Below the pieces are notes generated by a model, which saw only the letters and a list, made by a program, of their open reading frames with translations, ran no database searches and was not told the DNA's origin. 64,000 nt of DNA from NCBI GenBank assembly GCA_964534745.1, contig CAZHQW010000008.1, positions 1 through 64,000 of the forward strand, read 5' to 3'. The translations under genes were made by a program, and so were the position numbers. Within the stretch, counting starts at the first letter, position 1, and each line of letters begins with the position of its first letter. Shown here in pieces: positions 8,128 to 18,613 of this stretch. The stretch is from G020354785 sp964534745. GTDB taxonomy: Bacteria > Bacteroidota > Bacteroidia > Bacteroidales > UBA10428.

Positions 8128-11100
8128 TTAACTATTTATGTATTCTTTAGGCGTTTTTTTAAACAACTCTCTAAAGCAGGTGGAGAAATATTTTGGATTG
8201 TTAAAACCAACAGAATAAGCAACATCCGAAATATTATAATTACCTGTTCTCAATAGTTTGGCAGCTACTTTTAATCGGATATTTCGTGTAAATATATTTA
8301 CTGACATACCTGTTAAAGTCTTCAGCTTTTTGTATAGGCTGCTTTTGCTTAGCCCTAATTCCACAGCAATACTTTCTCCTGATAAATAAGAGTTGTCAAT
8401 ATTTCCCTCAACAAATTTTACGAATCTTTCCAGCAAACCCTGATCGATTTGGCTAATGTTCAACCCAGCGGGCAAAGAATTTAAGTCGGATGAAAATTTA
8501 TTAGCCAGTTGTTCCCTGCTTTTCAGAATGTTTTTGATCCGAATTTTCAACACCTCCAAATTAAACGGTTTGGTGATATAATCATCAGCTCCTGTCTCTA
8601 ATCCGGATATCTGATATTCCTGTTCAGACCTTGCGGTAAGCAGGAATACTGGTATATGACTGGTGGAAACATCGCACTTAATTAATTTGCACAATTCAAT
8701 ACCATCCATTTCAGGCATCATAACATCACATATTACTAAATCGGGCAGTTGTTCTTTTGCAAGATTTAATCCCTCTTTACCATTAGAGGCAACAATAACA
8801 TGGTAATGTTGATTAAGCTCTTTTAATAAAAATTGCTGCAAATCCAGGTTATCTTCAACAATCAGTACTTTCATCCGATCACTTATGCTTTCAGTAATTC
8901 CTAATCCAATTTCGCTCTGGAATTCAGGTGAAGTAAGCATGGATTTCGAGAACTCGAACGAATAGGCGGATTCTTGTTCTTTGTCAGAAAGAATCTCCTC
9001 TTTTTTAAGGTGCGATGATGTTACAGGCAGAAAAACTTCAAATGTTGTTCCTTTACCTTCCTCACTTTGCACTTTAATTTCACCGTAATGAGTCTTCACC
9101 AGGTCTTTTACCAAGGACAAGCCAATACCTGAACTGATTTTACCAGATGCTTTCCTTCCAGTAATTTGAAAAAAACGATCAAAAATATTAGGTATGTATT
9201 TTGGGGGTATACCTGGGCCAGTGTCACTAACACTTATGCATATTGTTTTATTTCCTTTGAGTTGCACCGCTCCGGAAATTGAAACTTCAACTTTTCCGCC
9301 TTCAGGTGTATGCTTTATTGCATTTGAAATTAAATTATAAAATATTTTTTCAATTTTATCGCTATCAAAAAACAGATTCAAGTTTTCTTTTTCACTCAAA
9401 AACCTGTAATCAATATCTTTCTTATCAGCATAGGAAATAAACAACTGAAATATTTCGTACATGAATGTAACAATATCATCCTCCTGTGTCTCTAACCGCA
9501 GATTTCCAGTCTCTACTCTGCGAATTTCAAGTAGTTGATTGATCAATCTAAACAGTCTTTTCCCATTCCGGTATATCAGATTCAGATCTTCTTTTACCTG
9601 TGTGGTTTCCAAATAGTTATTCTTACCAAGGAGTTTCTCTAAAGGGCTAATTATTAAAGTCAGCGGTGTTCTGAACTCATGAGATATGCTTGTAAAAAAG
9701 TTCAATTTCATTTGATCCGATTCGTGCAATTTATTAGCCATGTCAAGGATTTCAACTTTTTGGTTCTCAAGTACTTCATTGGCTTGTTTCAGGTCTTTGG
9801 TGCGCTCCTGAACCAGCAGACGAAGAATATCTTTCTGATGTTTTAATACCTGTGTGCGAATGCGTATAACTCCAACAATTAATAACAGTATAAATAATAT
9901 TATACTCAGTTTAAACCAAACCTGGCCCCAAAATGGTGGCAACATATAAATTTCAAGTTCAAGTGGTTTATCAGACCAGATACCATCACTATTGGTACTA
10001 TGAATCTTGAGCTTATATTCTCCACTGGGTATATTTGTGTAGTTTGCAAAGCGTTGTTTGGAATTAACTTCATTCCACTCCTCTTCAAAACCTTCCAGTT
10101 TATATCTGTACTTAACTTTTTTCGGAGCTACCATATGTGTAGAGGCAAATTCAAATGACAGGATTTTATCGTTGTGATTTAAAATTATATTGGAAGTGTA
10201 CGAGATTGATTTATTAAGGATTACGCGCCCATCAACGGTATCATTGGCAGATACCGGATTCTGATTAATTTTAAAGGCTGTCAAAACAGCCTCCCCTTTA
10301 TAAGGATTATCTTTGATTTCTTCAGGATTGAAATAACTTATACCATTCACACCACCAAAATACAATACACCGGATTTGCTTTTGAAATATGCGCCTTCAT
10401 TAAATTCATTGCTTTGTAACCCGTCTTCATAGGTATAAAGCTTGAATTGTTCTGTTATCGGATCAAAACGTACTAATCCTTTATTCGTACTTATCCATAA
10501 CTTGCCGGTATTATCCTCCAATATACCTAATATCGTATTATTTGGAAATCCTATTTCCATGGTATACGATTTAAACACACCTGTCTTTTTGTCGAACTTG
10601 TTTAAGCCACCATTTGTCCCAATCCAAAGAATATCTTCTCCAATGATCTCCGGCTCAAGAATACACCGCACATAATCATTTGAAATGGTATTGTTATCTG
10701 ATGGATTATTAATAAAGTAAGAGAATTTACCGGTTACCGGATCAAAACGGTTTAAACCACCTGTGAGGGTACCTATCCATATAATATGATCTTTATCTTC
10801 GATAATGATATTTATCCAGCTGTCGTTGGTCCCATTATCTCCTCTCCCTGAAACAGGAAAATATAAAAAAGACTTACCGTCACTATTCAATTTACATAAT
10901 CCATTTTCTGTGCCTCCAAAATACACATCTCCTGAACTTGTTTCACAAATTGACCTCATAGACCAAATCTGAAAAGCACTACTATCATTTTCATTCTGGT
11001 GAAAATTCAAAAATCGGTTTTTGACAGGATCATAAAGACTTATTTTATAATCAAATGAGCCCATCCACAACTTATTATCTTTGGTCTCTTTTATAACGCC

Positions 11101-12576
11101 AACAAGCTTTGCAGATAAATTATCTGAATATTCCCAGGTAATGCCTGTTTTCAATATCCGTTTGTTCTTAAATCCCTTCATATTACCATTCATCAGGTTT
11201 ATCTTATTAAGTTCCAGTGCTGTACCTACCCATAAATTGTTTTTTGAATCTTCGCAAATGGAATATACCTGATTATTAGTCAGGTGGGGGTTGTTCCTTG
11301 GGTTATCGTTTAAATTTCTAAACTTCTTTGCATAGAGATCAACTTTGTACACACCCCCTTTTTCTGTTCCTATCCAAAGCAACCCATTCTTACCTTTACA
11401 GAAAAATTGAACATTCTCACCACCAAAACTATATGCACTATTTTTATCTTTTTCAAAAACCTGAATATCAGTCATATTGGGATGAATTCGAAATATTTTA
11501 AGAAGATTACGACCACCACTTCCTATCCATATATAACCGTTATCATCTTCAATGATTTGTGATACCTGCACATTTGAAATTTCTTGTATCCGCTCCAGCT
11601 GAATACCTTCTTTATCCTTTAATCTATGATAGAGTCCTTGTTCAGTACCAATTAGTAAATTTCCAGAAGTGGTATTATAAATTTGGTAAACAGTAGGTTC
11701 GTAATTTGGGTTTAACGGCTCTTTAATGAGCTGTATATACTTAGCCTGTTCATCGCTGTATGCATTGTTTAGAATATACAGTCCATTATGGACAGTGCCA
11801 ATCCAAACAGTGCTGTCGGGTTCAAAATGAATACATGAAATAACAGTTAAATGCTCAGCATCTTGTTTATTGTCCGAAGTGAAGTAGCATTTTATCTGAC
11901 CTGTCTTTTTATTCAACCTGTTTAAACCATTGTGTGTACCTATCCATAAATATCCAAATTTATCTTCAGCAATAGTCGTAATGCTATCGCAACTCAAGCT
12001 ATTACTACTACATGTTTTATGCCTTAAGGACTCAAAGCTGTCTGTTTCACGTATATATTTATTCAGCCCTTTATCGGTAGCTATCCATAGTGTGCTCTCC
12101 TGGTCTTCAAAAAAACGCACATAATTTATTTCAACAGAAGAATAGAAAGAATTACTGGAAATACTCTCATGATTTAATGAATCGGGGCAGTAGCTATAGA
12201 AAGTTTCTTTTTGAGGATCGAACCGGTCCAGTCCTTTATCTTTATAGAAAATCCATATTTGTCCGTACTTATCTTTGTATAAGTCATTAATCCAGTTTTT
12301 TGACGGTGTTTTGTTACTTTTGCCGGCATAATAAACTTTGAATTCATATCCGTCGTAACGGTTTAAGCCATCCTGAGTGCCAAACCATAAAAACCCTAAA
12401 TCATCTTCAACCATATCTAATACCAGCGAATGTGAAAGACCTTCTTCCAGACTTAGCTGATAAAATCTCATATTAGTAAACTGCCCTTTGGTAAACGCAC
12501 TGAATAATAAACAAGTACCAATTAGAAGGCATTTTGCTACCATGCTAACAATATATCTGTTGTATCTTAAAAACAT
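8128..12576 (-). CDS. Hybrid two-component system regulator (HTCS) of the PUL
   Basis: This 1482-residue protein carries sensor, kinase and regulator in one chain. Order: signal/anchor helix (1-30), about 14 regulator-propeller repeats of the type D-x-x-G-x-x-WIGT (30-770), a Y_Y_Y domain (about 780-870), a transmembrane helix (about 890), histidine kinase with H-box SISHEFRTPLTL (His near 962), N-box NLISNAIKHTPEGG, G-boxes DTGPGIPP and GIGLSL, a receiver domain with DVMMPEMDG (Asp near 1284) and YITKPF, and an AraC-type DNA-binding domain at the end. HTCS proteins sense an oligosaccharide in the periplasm and switch on the adjacent SusC/SusD operon. All catalytic boxes are intact. It reads in the same direction as the susCD operon, 188 bp after it. 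Start could also be the Met at codon 12. Confidence 0.95.
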   Translation of the reverse strand: MFLRYNRYIVSMVAKCLLIGTCLLFSAFTKGQFTNMRFYQLSLEEGLSHSLVLDMVEDDLGFLWFGTQDGLNRYDGYEFKVYYAGKSNKTPSKNWINDLYKDKYGQIWIFYKDKGLDRFDPQKETFYSYCPDSLNHESISSNSFYSSVEINYVRFFEDQESTLWIATDKGLNKYIRETDSFESLRHKTCSSNSLSCDSITTIAEDKFGYLWIGTHNGLNRLNKKTGQIKCYFTSDNKQDAEHLTVISCIHFEPDSTVWIGTVHNGLYILNNAYSDEQAKYIQLIKEPLNPNYEPTVYQIYNTTSGNLLIGTEQGLYHRLKDKEGIQLERIQEISNVQVSQIIEDDNGYIWIGSGGRNLLKIFRIHPNMTDIQVFEKDKNSAYSFGGENVQFFCKGKNGLLWIGTEKGGVYKVDLYAKKFRNLNDNPRNNPHLTNNQVYSICEDSKNNLWVGTALELNKINLMNGNMKGFKNKRILKTGITWEYSDNLSAKLVGVIKETKDNKLWMGSFDYKISLYDPVKNRFLNFHQNENDSSAFQIWSMRSICETSSGDVYFGGTENGLCKLNSDGKSFLYFPVSGRGDNGTNDSWINIIIEDKDHIIWIGTLTGGLNRFDPVTGKFSYFINNPSDNNTISNDYVRCILEPEIIGEDILWIGTNGGLNKFDKKTGVFKSYTMEIGFPNNTILGILEDNTGKLWISTNKGLVRFDPITEQFKLYTYEDGLQSNEFNEGAYFKSKSGVLYFGGVNGISYFNPEEIKDNPYKGEAVLTAFKINQNPVSANDTVDGRVILNKSISYTSNIILNHNDKILSFEFASTHMVAPKKVKYRYKLEGFEEEWNEVNSKQRFANYTNIPSGEYKLKIHSTNSDGIWSDKPLELEIYMLPPFWGQVWFKLSIILFILLLIVGVIRIRTQVLKHQKDILRLLVQERTKDLKQANEVLENQKVEILDMANKLHESDQMKLNFFTSISHEFRTPLTLIISPLEKLLGKNNYLETTQVKEDLNLIYRNGKRLFRLINQLLEIRRVETGNLRLETQEDDIVTFMYEIFQLFISYADKKDIDYRFLSEKENLNLFFDSDKIEKIFYNLISNAIKHTPEGGKVEVSISGAVQLKGNKTICISVSDTGPGIPPKYIPNIFDRFFQITGRKASGKISSGIGLSLVKDLVKTHYGEIKVQSEEGKGTTFEVFLPVTSSHLKKEEILSDKEQESAYSFEFSKSMLTSPEFQSEIGLGITESISDRMKVLIVEDNLDLQQFLLKELNQHYHVIVASNGKEGLNLAKEQLPDLVICDVMMPEMDGIELCKLIKCDVSTSHIPVFLLTARSEQEYQISGLETGADDYITKPFNLEVLKIRIKNILKSREQLANKFSSDLNSLPAGLNISQIDQGLLERFVKFVEGNIDNSYLSGESIAVELGLSKSSLYKKLKTLTGMSVNIFTRNIRLKVAAKLLRTGNYNISDVAYSVGFNNPKYFSTCFRELFKKTPKEYINS

Positions 12577-12764
12577 ATTGTTAAAATTATAAATAAATAT
12601 TCAATCCGGGAGTTATTGTCAATATTACAGTGTATTAATTATATAAGTTTTGGAGGATAAATGGGGCGGGTCTGGACAGTAAATTAACTTTTATATGATT
12701 AAACACCCATTTAAAGAAATTTTTAAAACTCCCTTAAACAGTTATTTAAAATCGCTAGTAACTA

Positions 12765-15700
12765 TTATTCGATTAAGATTTTTAATGACTCAATGTTTCC
12801 GTCCTGAATGATAGAAATAGTATAAATTCCTTCACTCCAGCCAACAGTTTCTATTGCTTTTATGTTGGTCTGCATTTCTTCCTGAAAGACCTTTTTCCCG
12901 GTCATGTCTGTTACAGTCACTAAAGCATCAGGCTGACCATGAGTATAAGATAAATTTAAAGTCCCATCATTCACCGGATTAGGGTGAACTTTCCACCCGG
13001 AATTAATTTGCCCGGCTAAACCGGTAGCGTTGCAATCACTCCCCTGGTTAGAAATATTTATACTTACTTCATCATTAATCTCCATGTTGTCTTTTGAAGA
13101 GACTTTTAATGTTATTGTACCATTTCCTTCACACTTGCCCGTACTACTGATTTTAATTTCATTGCCATTTATTGTAAACTTAACATCTACGTCATTATTA
13201 ATAACCTCCCAATTGGCAATTTTAATGAACGCATCGACAGGCTCATATTCCGCAACAAATTTTTTAGATCCCCGGAGTGTTGAAATGTCGAATCCATCGT
13301 CTTCTTTTGGCCTGATGCTAATATTTGTCACCCTGGTATAATCAAAGTATCCTAAAGGCAAGGTTTCAAATTGCAGATTGTAGCCATTAAATGATATTAC
13401 CACCATGCTGTATTTTGGTACAACTACTATCATGCCATCAGAAATTATAACATCCGACGAATCAATAGTTGTTTCAGTAGAACTATAATGTTCTCCCGAT
13501 ATAATATACTTTTTAGCAGCTCCTGTAAACTGAAAATCATCTGGCAGATTTACCTGAAGCGTATAATCACGTGTAAAGTCGCGACTTATCAATAACAATC
13601 CGAACTTCCCGTTTTTAGTATACGCATGACAACCAACAGGTTCAAAATCAATTGTATTGCCATCGGCATCAGTTATAACACCTTCTGTTTCCACATTAGT
13701 TTTTAGAATGTTGCCTACACAATGGTGATTAAAGAGTTTTGCAGCTTCATACAAAGTAAGCTTTTTGTAATCCTGTGCCGGAACAATAATTTTCCATTGT
13801 CCGCCTGTAAAATGAAATATGGTTGGCAAAGCTCCGCCGTGTTCAATTGCTTCGGCATAATAATCTGTCTGAATAATGGCCTGACCAAGTCTGCCAAAAA
13901 AGGTATTAGTTGTCATATTTGCCTCATAAAAGAAACTGGGCTTTAGCTGACCGGTTAATTCAACCATATCTTCCATAGTAAGTACCAATCCTTCAACTTC
14001 GTGATGTAATCTGGCTATTCCGTTTTTAAAGTACCCCAATTCACTATTTCCGGTTTCTACTTCAGGTGAAAAATTACCTCCCAAATATCCGGAGAGTGCT
14101 AACCATTCAACTTCTCCATTATCACCTTCAAGAACAGTCCGGTTCAGACCATAACTTTCATTAGGGTGCGGATTTCTTCCACTATATACAAGTGAGATCT
14201 TATCATTATTATAGTGTGGTGAATTCTTCAATAACAGAGCCATTTCACGCGTCCACTCCCGGTATGTAACATAGTTAGAGCCTATTTGAGCATCATGAGC
14301 CCCGGCACCCCATACCTCATTGCCGAATTCAAATATCAATCCTCTACTATTTTCAAGAAGTGATTCCGGATAGCCTTCTGCTGCCCTTATTGCACCATAT
14401 TCTGTCGAGGAAGGACCCGCTATGTATTCAAGAAAATTAGTAAATGTTTCCGGTTGAGTCATCCAGTCCGTGCTGTTTTCAACCCCACAGGTTATAACTG
14501 TATATGCATCCAGTTCATTGGCGATACCCATAAATTCAGCCAGGGTAATGTTATTTGAATTACCTGCACCAATATAGTCGGAAAAATTTAAGGAGTTTGC
14601 AGTAATTGCGCCCCATCTAATTGCTGCAGGTTTCAATTCTTTCAACCGGTCTATCTGGTTCACATCATTATTGAACTCTCCATGTGAATATTCTAAATTA
14701 ATTCCTATACCAGCACTGGTACCAATATTTCTAAATTCGATATTCATTCTTGCTTTGTTATCACCAAACCTTGTATCGGAAGGATCAAAAATGGCAGTAT
14801 TAAAGACAAACACTTCACTTTTAACCGATACATTATTACCAGCGTCTACTGCTTCAATTTCTACATTATAAACCGTTGATGGCAATAAATTATAAACAGA
14901 TAATGTTTCGTTATATATAAGATTCTCTTTGTTATAAAGCTCATCATTTAAATATACGTTATATCCGCGAATTTCGGTTTCATTATCGACAGCTCCACTC
15001 CACGACAGATTGGCCGCAATATCAGCAATAAGGGGTGCAGTAATGGTGGTTGGTGGTAAAGGCGGTGTATTATCCACATCATATGTGGTAGTGGATATTA
15101 AGTCAGATAATGCTGATTCGTTCCCGGCCCGGTCAATAGCTGATACGGCTACCGAATACCTGCTATTGCTGAGCAAGTTAGTAACCAGATACGATGTATC
15201 TAAAATATTCGCTTCATTTACTTTAAGCCCATTAACATATATGCAATAGCTTTCCAGTTTCTGATCGTCTGTTGACTCCTTCCATCGTATCAGTAAATCT
15301 TCGAGACCTGTTGTTACAAGGCTAAATTCGGAAGGTTTTGTTGGTTTTGTATTATCAAAAACATATGCCATGTACTGGCCGTCTATATAGTCTTTTGCAA
15401 TCCCGGGACCTTCCCATAGCATACCACCGGTCAAATTATGAATATTCCATTTCGTACAATATATAGCATAAACGCTCCCGGCCTGCAATAGAATTTCTTC
15501 AGATACGTGTTCATTCTCTCCTTCACCTGTTGGAGTCCCTATTCCATCAGAAGTATTAATAATTTCCACTGCATTTTCAAAGTTCACATCAGCACTTATC
15601 CCAAGGTTTGCATGATCACCACTTCTGGTATAAAACCTATAAGTGCCGGTAACCGGTGGTAATAAATAACCTCTGAAAAATGAAGTAAAAAAGTCAGTTC

Positions 15701-16268
15701 CTGTACAGGGTGGGCTATCAATACAATCGGAATATACCGACAAATTCAATGAAGCCAGATCGATACTATCATAAGGAGCTTTTCCGCTGGGGGCTATCAT
15801 TGAATAGGCAGGAGTTGAATTAAGAGGTACATTCTGTTGCCAGAAAACCAAATCGTGAATTTCAAAATTGATGCCCGGAAAGTTATACCCTGTTACACTA
15901 ACCTGAAATGAAGTGAACGCCGTACCGTCTCCATCATTTGCTTCAATACTAACTGTAGCACTACCTTTTTTCCCTTTTTCAGTTACATAAATCACGGCAA
16001 CCCTGTTTCCGGCAGTAAATTCTGTACTTACTATTTCTAAAACCGTTTCATCAGAAGATGTAACGGTAAAATTAATTTCCTGGTTTATGCCTTCGTCATT
16101 ATCATTTACTTCAGGAATCAGAAGAAAATCATAACCTGAATTTACATATAGCGTATCGTCATCAGGTGTTCCTATTGTTGGTGGATTTTGGCTGTAACCC
16201 GTCATAAAAAGGAAAGTGAAAACAGCCATTAAATTTATTTTAAATCTGAAGGTATTTTTTTTCACCAT
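12765..16268 (-). CDS. T9SS-exported multidomain protein with GH clan A-like TIM barrel, family not assigned
   Basis: This 1167-residue protein has a signal peptide (ending MTGYSQ), a cadherin/Ig-like domain (about 30-130), a PA14-like domain (about 135-305; FFRGYLLPPVTGTYRFYTRSGDHA, MLWEGPG), two fibronectin III domains (about 310-490), a predicted TIM barrel (about 500-870), C-terminal beta domains and a T9SS tail (WKVHPNPVNDG...IYTISI). In the barrel, FEFGNEVWGAG carries Glu651 at the position of a clan A acid/base, and SFFYEANMTT carries Glu782 as a possible nucleophile. The barrel start (RLKELKPAAIRWGAITANSL) recalls GH39/GH51/GH30 enzymes, but I cannot place it in a family. It is the last gene of the susC-susD operon, 21 bp after the preceding lipoprotein gene. 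It probably acts at the cell surface on the intact polysaccharide. Confidence 0.8.
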   Translation of the reverse strand: MVKKNTFRFKINLMAVFTFLFMTGYSQNPPTIGTPDDDTLYVNSGYDFLLIPEVNDNDEGINQEINFTVTSSDETVLEIVSTEFTAGNRVAVIYVTEKGKKGSATVSIEANDGDGTAFTSFQVSVTGYNFPGINFEIHDLVFWQQNVPLNSTPAYSMIAPSGKAPYDSIDLASLNLSVYSDCIDSPPCTGTDFFTSFFRGYLLPPVTGTYRFYTRSGDHANLGISADVNFENAVEIINTSDGIGTPTGEGENEHVSEEILLQAGSVYAIYCTKWNIHNLTGGMLWEGPGIAKDYIDGQYMAYVFDNTKPTKPSEFSLVTTGLEDLLIRWKESTDDQKLESYCIYVNGLKVNEANILDTSYLVTNLLSNSRYSVAVSAIDRAGNESALSDLISTTTYDVDNTPPLPPTTITAPLIADIAANLSWSGAVDNETEIRGYNVYLNDELYNKENLIYNETLSVYNLLPSTVYNVEIEAVDAGNNVSVKSEVFVFNTAIFDPSDTRFGDNKARMNIEFRNIGTSAGIGINLEYSHGEFNNDVNQIDRLKELKPAAIRWGAITANSLNFSDYIGAGNSNNITLAEFMGIANELDAYTVITCGVENSTDWMTQPETFTNFLEYIAGPSSTEYGAIRAAEGYPESLLENSRGLIFEFGNEVWGAGAHDAQIGSNYVTYREWTREMALLLKNSPHYNNDKISLVYSGRNPHPNESYGLNRTVLEGDNGEVEWLALSGYLGGNFSPEVETGNSELGYFKNGIARLHHEVEGLVLTMEDMVELTGQLKPSFFYEANMTTNTFFGRLGQAIIQTDYYAEAIEHGGALPTIFHFTGGQWKIIVPAQDYKKLTLYEAAKLFNHHCVGNILKTNVETEGVITDADGNTIDFEPVGCHAYTKNGKFGLLLISRDFTRDYTLQVNLPDDFQFTGAAKKYIISGEHYSSTETTIDSSDVIISDGMIVVVPKYSMVVISFNGYNLQFETLPLGYFDYTRVTNISIRPKEDDGFDISTLRGSKKFVAEYEPVDAFIKIANWEVINNDVDVKFTINGNEIKISSTGKCEGNGTITLKVSSKDNMEINDEVSINISNQGSDCNATGLAGQINSGWKVHPNPVNDGTLNLSYTHGQPDALVTVTDMTGKKVFQEEMQTNIKAIETVGWSEGIYTISIIQDGNIESLKILIE

Positions 16269-16289
16269 GAACGGTTCATCTGTTTAAAA

Positions 16290-16949
16290 TTATTCACATG
16301 AAACTGCTGTAACAATTACAGGATAATCTTTAACGCTGCCATCATAAGCAGTAATAGTATACGATACAGGTTTTGTAAAATCATTGCGAGTTACCCGGCT
16401 CACCTGTGGTACAGTGTCTACTGTCACGCTCGAGTACTTTGAACTTAAGGAAAATCTTGCTCTTACATCTGTCAGATCCTCCGTATCACAAATAGTTATA
16501 AAAATTGAATCATTTATAATTTCACCGTCAGCTTTTGGTTTAAAGAAAGAAAACGACTCAAATGATTTTATACTGTCTGAAACTGTTATATCAAGGTGTG
16601 TTATATCCTGATTAAAATCCTGGCCAAAATCTCCCGTACTTGAAGCAACACATGTTACAGTATACGAAGCAGGCACACGATAAATGTAGGAGAACGTTTT
16701 TCCTTTTTCTGTTGATATTCCGGTGTTGGAATGATCTACCTGTTCAGACCAAACGTGGGTTTCATCACCCGGCCAGATGACAAACTTTTGTCCTTCTCCG
16801 GATATGGTAATTTCCACGGAGGTTTGAATATATAAAGCATCTATATTATTAATATCAAAAGCTGCATTTACCGGACTGATTTCATCTTCTTTTTGACAGC
16901 CCAAAAGCAAAACCGTTAAAAGAACGCTGAATATTAATTTTATTTTCAT
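16290..16949 (-). CDS. Surface lipoprotein of the susCD operon, function unknown
   Basis: This 219-residue lipoprotein (MKIKLIFSVLLTVLLLGC, lipobox LLGC) has two beta-rich halves. The first contains a PKD-like pattern (FVIWPGDETHVW, FSYIYRVPASYTVTCVA). The second (about 120-219) is a beta domain ending VSYTITAYDGSVKDYPVIVT, like the DUF5018-type domains common in PUL lipoproteins. It sits directly after susD, 25 bp downstream, in the slot where SusE/SusF-type or other surface glycan-binding proteins are usually encoded. I infer carbohydrate binding at the outer surface. No catalytic motif is visible. Confidence 0.7.
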   Translation of the reverse strand: MKIKLIFSVLLTVLLLGCQKEDEISPVNAAFDINNIDALYIQTSVEITISGEGQKFVIWPGDETHVWSEQVDHSNTGISTEKGKTFSYIYRVPASYTVTCVASSTGDFGQDFNQDITHLDITVSDSIKSFESFSFFKPKADGEIINDSIFITICDTEDLTDVRARFSLSSKYSSVTVDTVPQVSRVTRNDFTKPVSYTITAYDGSVKDYPVIVTAVSCE

Positions 16950-16974
16950 TTCTCAAATTTTTTAATTATTTCCG

Positions 16975-18597
16975 TTAATTCCAATTTGGATTTTGTACCA
17001 AATTTCCTCCACTTATATCTATTTCATATTGAGGTATTGGAAAATATTCATGTTTTCCAGCTACAAAAAACTGGTTATGATCACTTACTTTCACCCAATT
17101 AACCGTTGGAGAGCTCCATCGAATCAGGTCTCTCATCCTATGTATTTCTAAACCAAGTTCAACTCTTCGTTCATGAATAAGCGCATCTTTGAGATCTGAA
17201 ATACTGGAATTACTGCTAATAAGATCCTCGACCCACGGAATGGTTACCGGAGCACCTACCCTTTGTCGCACTCTATTTATATACTGTGCAGCTGCAGGTT
17301 CGTCTCCAAGATTGATCAGAGCCTCTGCTTTCATAAGTAATACATCGGCATATCTTATAAGTGGGAAATTAATAGGAGCAGCATTAGCCAGATACCAAAT
17401 TGGATAAATGGTTTTTTTCATTATCCATTGTGAATAGCTGCCTGAAGTAGCATAATCAAAAGGGACCATGTAGAATTGTGTTTCAGGCCGGTAATCCATT
17501 ATATCTCCATTGGAAAAAACGGAGGCGTTTTTGCGGGGATCGCCTGCCTCAAATTCATTCACAAAGCCTTCTGAAGGACACAAGTTACGATACGCTCCCC
17601 AGTTAGTAGCTCCAAAATATAAATTTCTGAATGAGCCGGCGTTTCCCCAACCCAACCACATGCCACCATCTGGAAATGCTATATAATCGTTGTATTGTAC
17701 TTCAAACACTGATTCTTTACTGTTTTCCCCTCCAATGGCCGGTCTTCCATCCTCTAAATTCTCTCCGGCAAAAGGATTTTCAAGAAAAACCGATAAATAG
17801 GCATCGTGAAAACCTGCACTATCCTGATATTGCGGATCATCGTATTGAACAAGTCCATAGCCTCCAATTCCATCACCTCCCAAATCCGGTTCAATAATTC
17901 TATCAAACATATCCGAAGCTTCCTGCCACATTTCCTGGTATAAGTAGGATTTTGCCAATAATGCAATAGCTGCCCCTTTTGAAGCTCTGCCAATATTTGA
18001 AGGGTCATAGGTTTCAGGCAATAAATCAATGGCCCCCGTTACCTCTCCGGTTCCCAATAAGTCTGTTTCTATCTGATTCCAAATTTCCGTAGTGGTATTT
18101 TTACTCTGTTGAGTTTGTTCCTCCAACGTTAAAACTTCCGTTATTAATGGAGCCTCTCCCCATAAAGTAACTAGATGCCAGTTGTAAAAAGCCCTCAGAA
18201 ATTTGGCTTCACCAAGAATCCTGTTTTTCAACTCTTCATCCATTTCAATTGCAGGAACTTTTTCCAGTACCGCGTTGGATCTCATGATACCCATATAGAG
18301 AATCATATACATATCAGCAATAGTACCGTCATCAGTATTGTATGTAAGTTCCTTAAACCTGGAATTCTCGGGTATACAGTCGTCTCCGGCTCCCTCAAGT
18401 AAAAGTGCGTACCATACCCCATAAAATTCCATCCAGGTCATCACATCGTAAGCAGAAGCTATTGCTGCTAATGCATGGTCCTGATTTTTGTAATAGTTAC
18501 CATCGGACAAGTTATTTGCAGGTGTTATATCCAAAAAATCTTCGGTGCAGGCAGCAAATACAAATATTATGGATAAAATGATCGTTATTTTTTTCAT
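16975..18597 (-). CDS. SusD/RagB family glycan-binding lipoprotein
   Basis: This 540-residue outer-membrane lipoprotein captures oligosaccharides and forms the lid of the SusC channel. The Met at 18597 starts a clear lipoprotein signal (MKKITIILSIIFVFAAC), followed by the family opening TEDFLDITPANNLSDGNYYK. SusD helical repeats include RNAVLEKVPAIEMDEELKNR and AKFLRAFYNWHLVTLWGEAP; the C-terminal half has RYADVLLMKAEALINLG and ERRVELGLEIHRMRDLIRW, and the end is QNPNWN. An upstream in-frame Met at 18693 would lie inside the end of susC and lacks a signal sequence, so I rejected it. It follows susC by 16 bp. Confidence 0.95.
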   Translation of the reverse strand: MKKITIILSIIFVFAACTEDFLDITPANNLSDGNYYKNQDHALAAIASAYDVMTWMEFYGVWYALLLEGAGDDCIPENSRFKELTYNTDDGTIADMYMILYMGIMRSNAVLEKVPAIEMDEELKNRILGEAKFLRAFYNWHLVTLWGEAPLITEVLTLEEQTQQSKNTTTEIWNQIETDLLGTGEVTGAIDLLPETYDPSNIGRASKGAAIALLAKSYLYQEMWQEASDMFDRIIEPDLGGDGIGGYGLVQYDDPQYQDSAGFHDAYLSVFLENPFAGENLEDGRPAIGGENSKESVFEVQYNDYIAFPDGGMWLGWGNAGSFRNLYFGATNWGAYRNLCPSEGFVNEFEAGDPRKNASVFSNGDIMDYRPETQFYMVPFDYATSGSYSQWIMKKTIYPIWYLANAAPINFPLIRYADVLLMKAEALINLGDEPAAAQYINRVRQRVGAPVTIPWVEDLISSNSSISDLKDALIHERRVELGLEIHRMRDLIRWSSPTVNWVKVSDHNQFFVAGKHEYFPIPQYEIDISGGNLVQNPNWN

Positions 18598-18613
18598 CAG
18601 TAAAAATTTTATT

